Source: Kocuria rosea
GTDB lineage: Bacteria > Actinomycetota > Actinomycetes > Actinomycetales > Micrococcaceae
Reading direction: 5' to 3'
DNA length: 64,000 nucleotides
Assembly (NCBI RefSeq): GCF_006094695.1
Contig: NZ_CP035103.1
Coordinates: 868,001-932,000, forward strand
Every line of letters starts with the position of its first letter. Position 1 is the first letter of the stretch. This document shows, piece by piece, positions 40,173 through 47,685 of this stretch. The notes below the pieces were generated by a model that had not been told where the DNA came from, ran no database searches, and worked only from the letters and a program-made list of their open reading frames with translations. The position numbers were made by a program, and so were the translations under genes.

Positions 40173-42068
40173 ATGGGGAGTCAGCAGGTCGACGGCGGTC
40201 GCGGCGGGGCAGCTCCCGGCCGGGACCGCGGGAGGGAGCACGGCATGGCGGCGACCGCCCGGCAGGAGTGCGCCGCGCGGCTGCACGACCGGGTCGCGGC
40301 GCTCGTCGACGTGGTGCTCCGGGCCCGCCGGGCGGCCGTGCCGCAGCTCGAGCGCGTGAACCCCCGCCACCGCGGGTCCGCGCTCAACCTCGTGGACTAC
40401 GTGGCCGTGCGCAGCCAGGACGTGCGGGACCTGCAGCGGGACCTCAGCGGCCTGGGCGTGTCCTCCCTGGGGCGGATGGAGGCCGGGGTCATGAGCCACC
40501 TCGGCGCCGTCCTGGAGACCCTCCGCGTGCTCGCCGGCCGACCGGAGGAGGACGTCGGGGCGCCCGGCCCCGACGAGCCCGGCGAGCCCGGTGCGGAGGT
40601 GCTGCGCCGCAACACCGCGGCCCTGCTCGGCCCGGGCCGGGAGGGGCGCAGCACCCGGATCATGGTCACCTTCCCCTCGGAGGCCGCCGCGGACCCCCGG
40701 CTCGTCCAGGACATGGTCCGCGCCGGCATGGACGTGGCCCGGATCAACTGCGCGCACGACGGCCCCGAGCAGTGGGCGGCCATGATCGGGCACGTCCGGG
40801 CGGCCGGGCAGGCGCTCGGCCGCGAGGTCCGCGTGGCCATGGACCTCGCGGGGCCCAAGCTGCGCACCGGGCCGATCGAGCCCGGTCCGCAGGTCGAGAA
40901 GATCAAGCCCACCCGGGACAGCGGCGGCCGGGTGACCGCCCCGGCCCGCCTCTGGCTGGGCGAGGCGGACCCGGCGGTCGACGACGACGCCCCGGCCGTC
41001 CCCGTGGCCGGCGCCGCCTGGACCGCGGCCCGCACCCCGGGGGAGCGGCTGCGGCTCAAGGACGCGCGCGGCTCCGGACGGACCCTGCGGGTGATCGAGG
41101 CCACCGGGCCCGGCGTGCTCGTCGAGTGCGCCAAGACCGTGTACTTCGCCACGGGCCTGGCCGTGCGGGCCGAGGACGGCACGGAGGGCGTGCTCGGCGA
41201 GCTGCCCGCCGTCGAGCAGTCCCTGCGCGTGCGCGCGGGGGACACCGTGGTGCTGACCCGGGACCTCGCACCCGCCCCGGTCCGGTCCGAGAGCCCCTTC
41301 CGGATCGGCTGCTCCCTGCCCGAGGTGTTCACGGACGCCCGGGAGGGGCAGCCGGCCTGGATCGACGACGGGAGGATCCGCTGCCGGATCACCTCCGTGG
41401 GGCCCGACGAGATCGTGCTGGAGGTGCTGCAGGCGGGCCCCGACGGCACCAAGCTCAAAGCGGGGAAGGGCATCAACCTGCCCGAGACGGACCTGCGCAT
41501 CTCCTCGCTCACCGACGAGGACCGCACGCACCTGCCGTTCGTGGCCGAGCACGCCGACATCGTCAACATGTCCTTCGTGCGCTCGCGGGAGGACGTGACC
41601 GACCTGCTGCGGGAGCTCGAGCGGATCGGCAACACCGCCCTGGACGTCACCCTCAAGATCGAGACCGTGGGCGGCTTCGAGTCCCTGCCCGCGATGCTGC
41701 TGGAGGCCATGCGGTGGCAGGACGTGGGCGTCATGATCGCGCGCGGGGACCTCGCGGTCGAGGCCGGGTTCGAGCGGATGGCCGAGGTGCAGGAGGAGAT
41801 CCTGTGGCTGTGCGAGGCCGGGCACGTGCCCGTGGTCTGGGCCACCCAGGTCCTGGAGTCCCTCGCCAAGAAGGGCCTGCCCTCCCGGGCCGAGGTCACG
41901 GACGCGGCGATGGGCCAGCGCGCCGAGTGCGTGATGCTCAACAAGGGACCGTTCGTGGTGGACGCGATCGAGGCCCTCGACGACATCCTCGTGCGGATGG
42001 AGGGGCACACCCGCAAGAAGTCGGACATGCTCCGCCGGCTCAACGCGTGGGCGCCCGTCGTCGAGTGA
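40173..42068 (+). CDS. Pyruvate-kinase-like protein with N-terminal extension
   Basis: The 631-residue product is larger than standard pyruvate kinase (about 470). About 150 extra N-terminal residues come before a PK-like barrel that starts with IMVTFPSEAAADPRLVQDMVRAGMDVARINCAHDGPEQW. It has KLRTGP, an inserted B domain, DVTLKIETVGGFESLP (catalytic Lys and metal Glu), VMIARGDLAVEAGFERM, VVWATQVLESLAKKG and SRAEVTDAAMGQRAECVMLNKGPFV. The C-terminal allosteric domain is missing. It would use phosphoenolpyruvate if active. GAGGAGG lies before ATG 40173. A PK-related enzyme with a different substrate is possible. Confidence 0.8.
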   Translation: MGSQQVDGGRGGAAPGRDRGREHGMAATARQECAARLHDRVAALVDVVLRARRAAVPQLERVNPRHRGSALNLVDYVAVRSQDVRDLQRDLSGLGVSSLGRMEAGVMSHLGAVLETLRVLAGRPEEDVGAPGPDEPGEPGAEVLRRNTAALLGPGREGRSTRIMVTFPSEAAADPRLVQDMVRAGMDVARINCAHDGPEQWAAMIGHVRAAGQALGREVRVAMDLAGPKLRTGPIEPGPQVEKIKPTRDSGGRVTAPARLWLGEADPAVDDDAPAVPVAGAAWTAARTPGERLRLKDARGSGRTLRVIEATGPGVLVECAKTVYFATGLAVRAEDGTEGVLGELPAVEQSLRVRAGDTVVLTRDLAPAPVRSESPFRIGCSLPEVFTDAREGQPAWIDDGRIRCRITSVGPDEIVLEVLQAGPDGTKLKAGKGINLPETDLRISSLTDEDRTHLPFVAEHADIVNMSFVRSREDVTDLLRELERIGNTALDVTLKIETVGGFESLPAMLLEAMRWQDVGVMIARGDLAVEAGFERMAEVQEEILWLCEAGHVPVVWATQVLESLAKKGLPSRAEVTDAAMGQRAECVMLNKGPFVVDAIEALDDILVRMEGHTRKKSDMLRRLNAWAPVVE

Positions 42069-42131
42069 GCGGGCGAGCGGTCGGGTGGGCCGCGGGGCGG
42101 ACCACGGGGTGACCCGTGCCACACTGGGGGC

Positions 42132-43106
42132 ATGGCCGCACGCGACACCGCCGTTCTCCGCTTCCTCGCCGCCCCGACCGACGCCGGGCGCACCGGCACC
42201 GTGGACGGCGGGCGCGTCCTCGAGTGGATCGACAAGGCCGCCTACGCGTGCGCCGTGGGCTGGTCCCGGGCCTACTGCGTGACGGCGTACGTGGGCAACA
42301 TCCACTTCGACCGCCCGGTGTGCGTGGGGGACATGGTGGAGGTCTCCGCGAAGATCGTGCACACCGGACGGTCCTCGATGCACATCCGGGTGGAGGTCGC
42401 CTCCGCGGACCCCCGCGAGCACGGGGTGACCCTCAAGGACACGTGCCTGATCATCATGGTGGCCGTGGACGGGGACGGCCGCCCCACCCCCGTCCCGCAG
42501 TGGGCGCCCGAGACGGAGCACGAGCGCCAGCAGTCGGCCGTCACGCAGCGGCGGATCGAGCTGCGCAACAGCATCGAGGAGCTGATGGCGGAGCAGCGGT
42601 ACACGGACGAGGGCACCGCCGAGGAGACCGTGCTGCGCTTCCTCGCCGCGCCCACGGACATCAACTGGGGCGGGAAGGTGCACGGGGGCACGGCCATGCG
42701 CTGGATCGACGAGGCCGCGTACGTGTGCGGGGCCCGGTGGGCGGGCCGGCCGGTCATCGCCGTCTACGCCGGGGGCGTCCGGTTCTACCGGCCCATGCAC
42801 ATCGGCCACCTCGTGGAGGTCCGGGCGCGGCTCATCCACACCGCGGCCCGCGGCCTGCACATCTCCGTGAACTGCTGGTCGGGGGACCCCGCGACCGGCG
42901 AGCTCGCCCTGACCACCAACTGCCTCATGGTCATGGTCGCCCTCGACGACCAGGGCCACGCCCTGCCCGCCCGGCAGTGGCAGCCGGTCAGCCAGGAGGA
43001 CCGGGACCTGGACGCCTTCGCCCGGGAGCTGGTCCGGCTGCGCGCCGAGTTCCCGGACTCCTTCCAGCAGGTCGACCCGTCCGTCTCCCGGCTGCCCGGG
43101 AGCTGA
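42132..43106 (+). CDS. Acyl-CoA thioesterase with two hotdog domains
   Basis: The 324-residue protein has two YciA/BFIT-like hotdog domains. They share the repeated text TAVLRFLAAPTDAGRTGTVDGGRVLEWIDKAAY (about 6-38) and TVLRFLAAPTDINWGGKVHGGTAMRWIDEAAY (about 165-196), and each continues with an FDRP/FYRP-x-CVGD/HIGH segment and an HTG/HTA strand. Each half holds the GG-x4-WID helix; the catalytic Asp is present in both. It hydrolyses acyl-CoA to CoA and free acid. The start is taken at ATG 42132, 6 nt after CACACT, a weak leaderless -10. The tandem form arose by internal duplication and divergence. Confidence 0.88.
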   Translation: MAARDTAVLRFLAAPTDAGRTGTVDGGRVLEWIDKAAYACAVGWSRAYCVTAYVGNIHFDRPVCVGDMVEVSAKIVHTGRSSMHIRVEVASADPREHGVTLKDTCLIIMVAVDGDGRPTPVPQWAPETEHERQQSAVTQRRIELRNSIEELMAEQRYTDEGTAEETVLRFLAAPTDINWGGKVHGGTAMRWIDEAAYVCGARWAGRPVIAVYAGGVRFYRPMHIGHLVEVRARLIHTAARGLHISVNCWSGDPATGELALTTNCLMVMVALDDQGHALPARQWQPVSQEDRDLDAFARELVRLRAEFPDSFQQVDPSVSRLPGS

Positions 43107-43161
43107 CCGCACCCCTCCTCAGCCGTCGGCGAATCCCGGAACCCGATCAGCCTGCTGTGCA

Positions 43162-43167
43162 TATAGT
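43162..43167 (+). promoter_or_regulatory. Promoter -10 box TATAGT of the EcsC gene
   Basis: TATAGT stands about 45 nt before ATG 43212, leaving a short leader with AAGGAG. The upstream stretch holds no clear -35. Confidence 0.4.
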
Positions 43168-43211
43168 GGGCCGAGACCCACCGTCCCGGCACCCCACAAG
43201 GAGAGCACGCC

Positions 43212-44030
43212 ATGGACCTGAATCCCCTGAACAACGCGTTCGACGACGAGGGCAAGCCCAAGCCCGCCATGAACAAGCTCCTCGACACCGTGCTGCGCGT
43301 GCAGCGGCCCGTGGTCCTGGGCTTCGTGAAGAAGGAGCGCGCCGACCATCCCGACGAGACGCCCGAGCAGATCGCCAGGCGGCTCGAGAAGATCTACGTC
43401 CGGTCCGTGACCATGGGCGGCGGGGCCGTCGGCGCCACCGCGGTGGTCCCCGGCATCGGCACCGTCGCGTCCCTCGGCCTGTCCTCCTTCGCGGTGGTCG
43501 GCTACCTCGAGGCCACCGCCCTGTACGCCCAGGCGATCGCCGAGCTGCACGGCGTGCACACGGAGGACCCGGAGAAGACCCGCACCATGGTCATGGCCCT
43601 GATGCTCGGCGAGGACGGCCGCCAGGTCATGAACCAGATCCTGGCCAGCGGCACCAAGGGCCGCGGCATGATGTCCTCCTGGGGCCTGATGATGGGCAAG
43701 GACGACTCGAAGACCTTCGACGTCAGCAGGATCATCCGCAACATGTTCGTCAAGCGCTTCCTGCTCAAGCAGACCGGCGCCGTGTTCGGCCGCGCCCTGC
43801 CGTTCGGCGTGGGCGCGATCGTCGGCGGGGGAGCGAACCTGGCCATGTCCAAGCAGGTCATCGCCGCGACGCACGAGGCGTTCGGGCCGCTGCCCACCAC
43901 GTTCCCGGCCGAGCTCGGGCCCGAGGAGCGGGCCCCCCGGTTCGACGACGGCACGTCCCGGAAGGGCAGGCGGGGCCGGAAGGCCGACACGGCCGCCGCG
44001 GCCCGCGGCGAGATCACCGGGGAGCAGTAG
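43212..44030 (+). CDS. EcsC family protein
   Basis: The 272-residue protein has the EcsC core: RSVTMGGGAVGATAVVPGIGTVASLGLSSFAVVGYLEATALYAQAIAELHG, in parts. The repeated GGG...GIGT pattern and hydrophobic helices suggest a membrane-associated or lipid-interacting fold. EcsC proteins are linked to ABC-transporter loci and stress in Firmicutes; the function here is unknown. An AAGGAG site precedes ATG 43212. The C-terminus is basic (RKGRRGRK). A strong hairpin terminator follows. Confidence 0.85.
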   Translation: MDLNPLNNAFDDEGKPKPAMNKLLDTVLRVQRPVVLGFVKKERADHPDETPEQIARRLEKIYVRSVTMGGGAVGATAVVPGIGTVASLGLSSFAVVGYLEATALYAQAIAELHGVHTEDPEKTRTMVMALMLGEDGRQVMNQILASGTKGRGMMSSWGLMMGKDDSKTFDVSRIIRNMFVKRFLLKQTGAVFGRALPFGVGAIVGGGANLAMSKQVIAATHEAFGPLPTTFPAELGPEERAPRFDDGTSRKGRRGRKADTAAAARGEITGEQ

Positions 44031-44059
44031 ACCCCGCGCCGCGCTCCCGCGCTGCCGCT

Positions 44060-44092
44060 CGACGACGCCCCGCGCCCGGCGGGGCGTCGTCG
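44060..44092 (+). terminator. Terminator after the EcsC gene
   Basis: CGACGACGCCCCGC (44060-44073) pairs perfectly with GCGGGGCGTCGTCG (44079-44092) across a 5-nt loop. A short T-containing tract follows. Confidence 0.65.
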
Positions 44093-44199
44093 TCGTTCAC
44101 GACAGGTCCGCCGGGGCGTGGCCCCGCGTTCACCGCGTCTGCCTAGCCTGGTGCACGAGCGGGGCCCACCGCGCCCCGACCGACAGCCGAGGGAGCGCC

Positions 44200-45141
44200 G
44201 TGCGGCCGATCGTCTATGCGCACCGGGGGGCCAGCGCGGACCTCCCCGAGCACACCCGGGCCGCCTACGTGCAGGCGCTGCTGGACGGCGCCGACGGGGT
44301 GGAGTGCGACGTCCACCTCAGCCGCGACGGCCACCTCGTCCTGCACCACGACGCCCAGCTGGGCCGCACGAGCGACGGCCGGGGCCCCGTCTCCGCCCGC
44401 ACGCTCGCCGAGCTGCGCCGCCTCGACTGGACCTCCTGGAAGGGCGTGCGCATCCCGCCGGGCCACGGGGCGCCGGGCCGTCAGCTGCTCACCCTGCCCG
44501 AGCTGCTGGACCTGCTGCGGGGAGCGGGCCGGCCCGTGGGCCTGGCCGTGGAGACGAAGCACCCCAGCCCGTTCGGCCACCGGCTCGAGGAGGAGGTCCT
44601 CGGTCTGCTGATGCGGGAGGGCTGGGATCCCGAGACCGGGCGGCTGGACGACGTCACGGTCTCGCTGATGAGCTTCCACCCCGACGCCGTCCGGCACTTC
44701 CTGGAGACGGTGCCCGCCCGGCACGTGTGCCAGCTGGTCGGGACGACCACCCGCCGCACGGTCGGGGACAGCCTGCGCGTCGGCCGCACGGCCGCGGCGG
44801 TGCTCCACGCCGGGATGCGGTTCGTGGTGCCGCCGGCGCTGCCCGTGATCTCGGCGGGCCTCGTGGACCTGGTGGGCCCGGGGCTGGACCTCGTCCGGGC
44901 CCGCCCCGACCTCGTGCGGCAGTGGCGGGCGGAGGGGCGCGTGCTGCGGGTCTGGACGGTCGACACCGCACGGGACGTGGACCTGTGCCGCGCGCTCGGC
45001 GTCCAGCAGCTCACCACGAACCGCCCGGCCGACGTGCTGCGCTGGGTGCGGGCGCCCTCCGGGGCCCCGCTCGGCGTCCCGGCCGGCGTCCCGGCGGCCG
45101 TCACGGGCCGGTCCCGGTGCGCGAGCACGGCGGTCGGGTAA
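44200..45141 (+). CDS. Glycerophosphodiester phosphodiesterase family protein
   Basis: The 313-residue GDPD barrel has AHRGASADLPEHTRAAYVQAL (HRG and the E-x-T variant), GVECDVHLSRDGHLVLHHDAQLGR (ECDVH, HHD), LAVETKHPSPFG, SLMSFHPDAV and VWTVDT near the end. It lacks a signal peptide, so it is probably cytoplasmic, unlike the secreted one at the left edge. GTG 44200 follows GAGGGAG. The stop TAA (45139-45141) lies inside the GGTAAC repeat at the edge of the IS110 element, so the gene looks intact. Confidence 0.9.
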   Translation: MRPIVYAHRGASADLPEHTRAAYVQALLDGADGVECDVHLSRDGHLVLHHDAQLGRTSDGRGPVSARTLAELRRLDWTSWKGVRIPPGHGAPGRQLLTLPELLDLLRGAGRPVGLAVETKHPSPFGHRLEEEVLGLLMREGWDPETGRLDDVTVSLMSFHPDAVRHFLETVPARHVCQLVGTTTRRTVGDSLRVGRTAAAVLHAGMRFVVPPALPVISAGLVDLVGPGLDLVRARPDLVRQWRAEGRVLRVWTVDTARDVDLCRALGVQQLTTNRPADVLRWVRAPSGAPLGVPAGVPAAVTGRSRCASTAVG

Positions 45142-45168
45142 CGGGGGGGGGTGCCTCTATCGTTTTCG

Positions 45169-46395
45169 TCAAGCGGCCAGGGCCACCGGTGACGGGTCTC
45201 GTGGCTCGGTGGGGTCTTGGTAGAGGGTGCCGTCGCGCAGCATCGCGAAGAGCACGTCGGTCCGTCGGCGGGCCAGGGCGATGACGGCCTGGTTGTGGCG
45301 TTTGCCCTGGGCCCGTTTCCGGTCGTAGTACGCCCGTGAGGGCGGGTGGTTGAGCGAGGCGAAGGCCGAGAGGAACAGCGCCCGCTTCAATCTCTTGTTG
45401 CCGCCCTTGGCGGCGTGCTCGCCGCGGATCGAGGTCCCCGACCTTCGGGTGACGGGGGCGATCCCGGCGTAGGAAGCCAGGTGCCCGGCATCTCGGAAGT
45501 CCTTGCCGACGACCTCGGTGAGGATCCTCGCGGCGGTCCTGACCCCTACCCCGGGCATCGAGGTCAGGACCGCGGAAAGAGGGTGGGCCTCCACGAGGGC
45601 CTCGACCTGGGTAGCCACCGTGGCGCGCTGGTGGATCAAGGCGGCCAGCTGCCCGGCCAGGATCGGGACGACGGTGGCGGCGGCCTCGGTGCCGGCGACG
45701 ACCACGCTCTGCTGCCCCAGGGCGTCGAAGATCTCCTCCGTGAGGGCCTCGGCCAGCCGGGGTGCGTGCTTCTTCAGTCGGGCCCGCACATGGCCCCGCC
45801 CGGCCGCGGCCAGCTTGGCCGGGGTCGGGTAGCGGGTGAGCAGGTCGGCCACCGCCGGATGCGTCACCCGCGGCCCGAGGACCCGTTCCAGGGCGGGGTG
45901 GATCTGGGTGAGCATCCCGCGCAACCGATTGGAGGTGGCGGTGATCTGGGCGGCCAGGTCGTCGTCGAAGCCGGCCAGCACCGCGAGTTCGGCGATCTGG
46001 GCCTCGTCGACCCGGATGTCGCGCAGGGTATGGGGCATGGTCCGGGCGGCCTCAGCGATGATCAGGGCATCCCGCGCATCGGTCTTGGCCGTGCCTGGGT
46101 GCAGGTCCGCGATCCGGCGCATCGCCAGTCCGGGCAGATAGGCCACTTCAACCTGGTCGGTGGCTTCGGCGACGGCCACCGGCAGCGCCCCGATGGTGGC
46201 CGGCTGGTCTACGACCATCAGCACCGGCCCGTGCTCGGCGGCCAGCTCCTCGAGGATGGCCCGCAGCCGGGTCTCGTCGTTGGGCAGGGCCTTGTCGTAG
46301 ACCGTCTTCCCGGTGCTCGTCACGGCCACGGCGTGGTGGTCGGACTTGCCGACGTCGAGGCCGACGAACACCGCCGGCAGTGGTTGCTCCGCCAC
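45169..46395 (-). CDS. IS110 family transposase/bridge-RNA recombinase
   Basis: The 408-residue enzyme has an N-terminal RuvC-like DEDD domain with D14 in FVGLDVGKSD, D63 in VVDQP, and D106/D109 in KTDARDA. A C-terminal Tnp domain has TSMPGVGVRTAARI and the serine loop APVTRRSGTSIRG (Ser about 318), then KGGNKRLKRAL. It cuts and joins DNA under guidance of a bridge RNA. GTG 46395 is chosen: AGGGA lies 7 nt upstream and the size matches the family. In-frame ATGs at 46422 and 46467 have no good site. It looks intact. Confidence 0.9.
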   Translation of the reverse strand: MAEQPLPAVFVGLDVGKSDHHAVAVTSTGKTVYDKALPNDETRLRAILEELAAEHGPVLMVVDQPATIGALPVAVAEATDQVEVAYLPGLAMRRIADLHPGTAKTDARDALIIAEAARTMPHTLRDIRVDEAQIAELAVLAGFDDDLAAQITATSNRLRGMLTQIHPALERVLGPRVTHPAVADLLTRYPTPAKLAAAGRGHVRARLKKHAPRLAEALTEEIFDALGQQSVVVAGTEAAATVVPILAGQLAALIHQRATVATQVEALVEAHPLSAVLTSMPGVGVRTAARILTEVVGKDFRDAGHLASYAGIAPVTRRSGTSIRGEHAAKGGNKRLKRALFLSAFASLNHPPSRAYYDRKRAQGKRHNQAVIALARRRTDVLFAMLRDGTLYQDPTEPRDPSPVALAA

Positions 46396-46445
46396 GATCG
46401 AATCCCTCTCCTGCACTGGCATCTGCGCGTGCTGGCCGGCCGGGA

Positions 46446-46624
46446 GGTGGTCACGCTCGGCATCCACGTTACGAAGGCCCTGAACCAGCGGGCCCTGCCT
46501 CTATTAGCGATCCGTGACCACCGGACCGGTCCTCGGTGACTACACCCCCCGGATCATGGATGACTGGGGGCAAACGATCATGCCGAGGACCGGCCGGTCA
46601 GCACTCCTCCATCCTGCTGGACGG
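46446..46624 (-). ncRNA. Predicted IS110 bridge RNA
   Basis: Read on the minus strand, three successive hairpins fit the bridge RNA plan. A 5' stem-loop lies at 46609-46624 (CCGUCC/GGAUGG). A loop closed by an 11-bp stem (46526-46536/46583-46593) has an inner C5/G5 stem. A second loop is closed by a 10-bp stem (46446-46455/46513-46522). The last loop's 5' strand contains AUAGAGGCA, identical to the element end (45152-45160). Its 3' strand holds GUAACG, complementary to CGTTAC at the other end. These are the positions expected for the donor guides. Length is about 179 nt. Folding was done by eye. Confidence 0.65.
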
Positions 46625-46760
46625 ACGAGATAGGAAGAAGGTAACGGGGGGGTCACGTCACCGCCGGCCGGGTCCGGCGCGCGTATGCTCGACAGCAGCT
46701 GTCCGTGTCCCCCCGCACGCCGTCGTCGCCCGCCTCTCCCCCCACCACCAGGAGACGGTC

Positions 46761-47663
46761 ATGCCCACCCCGATCCCGCCCCGCGCCCCGGACGCCGGCG
46801 CCGTGCGCGCTCCCGCCCCGGACCTCCAGGCCGAGGCCGTCCGGCTCGCCGAGCACGTGCGCCGCGAGACCGCCCGCGCCGTCGCGCCCGAGCGCATCGA
46901 CTCGGAGTTGTCCCTGCTGAACCGGTTCGCCGAGCACGAGGACGTCGACGTCGTCCTCGGGCCCGTGCTCGCCGGGATCGTCGCGGCCGCTCTGCTCTCC
47001 GCCCGCCTCACGAGCGGGCTCACCGATCCCACCACCGGCGGGGCGGCCTGGCGGGCCCTGGACGGGCTCGAGCCGCACCCGGCGCCCGGGATCGGACGCC
47101 TCGACCTGGACGTGGCCACCCGGCGGCTGCGCATGGGCCGCGGCACGGTCCTGGACCTTGCGCCGGTCGCGGACGCGTGGGCGGCGGACCGCATCGTCCG
47201 GGCCTTCACGGAGACGCACCCCGGCGTTGCGCTGGTTGCCGAGGTCGGCGCGGCGTGCGCCGTGGGCGGGCCGACCGCCGCGGCCGCCGCCCTCGTGGGC
47301 GCCGCCCCGGCGGCACGGAGCGCCGACCCCCGGACCGGTGTGGAGCCCGGGGTACGGGCGGCCCTCGTCGAGCGCGGCCGGCGGGGCCTCGCGGTGGTGG
47401 AGAGCCCTGGGAGCGTCCTGGTCGACCCGGTGACCGGCGCCGTCGCGGCGAGCCCGTGGGACCGGGTCGTGGTCGCCGCGCAGAGCGCGGTGGAGGCCCA
47501 GGCCTACGCCCGCGCGGCGCACGTGCTGGGACGGGACGCGCCCGGCTGGGTCGCGGCGTGCGCGGCCGACGGTGAGTTCACCGGTTCCCGGCCCGGCAGC
47601 ACCCTCCGGCGCCGCCTCAGGACACCGGGCTGGCCGGAGCGGGCGGGCCGCGCGGCGGCCTGA
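46761..47663 (+). CDS. ApbE-like protein, possibly inactive FAD:protein FMN transferase
   Basis: The 300-residue protein follows the ApbE order: ERIDSELSLLNRFAE (SELSxLN), LTDPTTGGAAW, TVLDLAPVADAWAADRIV, VLVDPVTGAVAASPWDRVVVAAQSAVEAQAYARAAHVLG. Key features differ from active enzymes. The usual LDLGAxAKG lysine is Asp (PVADAW), no clear GGD segment is present, and the DPVTG Mg site is kept but degenerate. It may be a catalytically altered relative. An AGGAGAC site precedes ATG 46761. It is 23 nt ahead of the CoADR-rhodanese gene, which has its own -10 box. Confidence 0.7.
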   Translation: MPTPIPPRAPDAGAVRAPAPDLQAEAVRLAEHVRRETARAVAPERIDSELSLLNRFAEHEDVDVVLGPVLAGIVAAALLSARLTSGLTDPTTGGAAWRALDGLEPHPAPGIGRLDLDVATRRLRMGRGTVLDLAPVADAWAADRIVRAFTETHPGVALVAEVGAACAVGGPTAAAAALVGAAPAARSADPRTGVEPGVRAALVERGRRGLAVVESPGSVLVDPVTGAVAASPWDRVVVAAQSAVEAQAYARAAHVLGRDAPGWVAACAADGEFTGSRPGSTLRRRLRTPGWPERAGRAAA

Positions 47664-47673
47664 GCGGCGCCGG

Positions 47674-47679
47674 TAGCAT
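47674..47679 (+). promoter_or_regulatory. -10 box TAGCAT for the leaderless CoADR start
   Basis: TAGCAT, 6 nt, then ATG 47686. Confidence 0.55.
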
Positions 47680-47685
47680 GACCGC

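Larger units (their letters stand above)
45138..46652. mobile_element. IS110-family insertion element
   Basis: A single transposase gene on the minus strand has about 30 nt behind it and about 250 nt of non-coding DNA ahead of it, the layout of the IS110 group. Both ends carry GGTAACGGGGGGG (45138-45150 and 46640-46652), the left copy continuing to nine G. Exact ends within the G-run cannot be fixed by eye. No long terminal inverted repeats were seen, as expected. The element sits just after a GDPD gene and before an ApbE-like gene. Confidence 0.8.

Noticed and set aside
46496..46504. TGCCTCTAT, repeated at 45152-45160, as an alternative target-site duplication of the IS element
   Set aside because: Using it as the boundary would cut the non-coding region through the middle of a perfect 10-bp stem. 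The match is better explained as the donor guide inside the bridge RNA.
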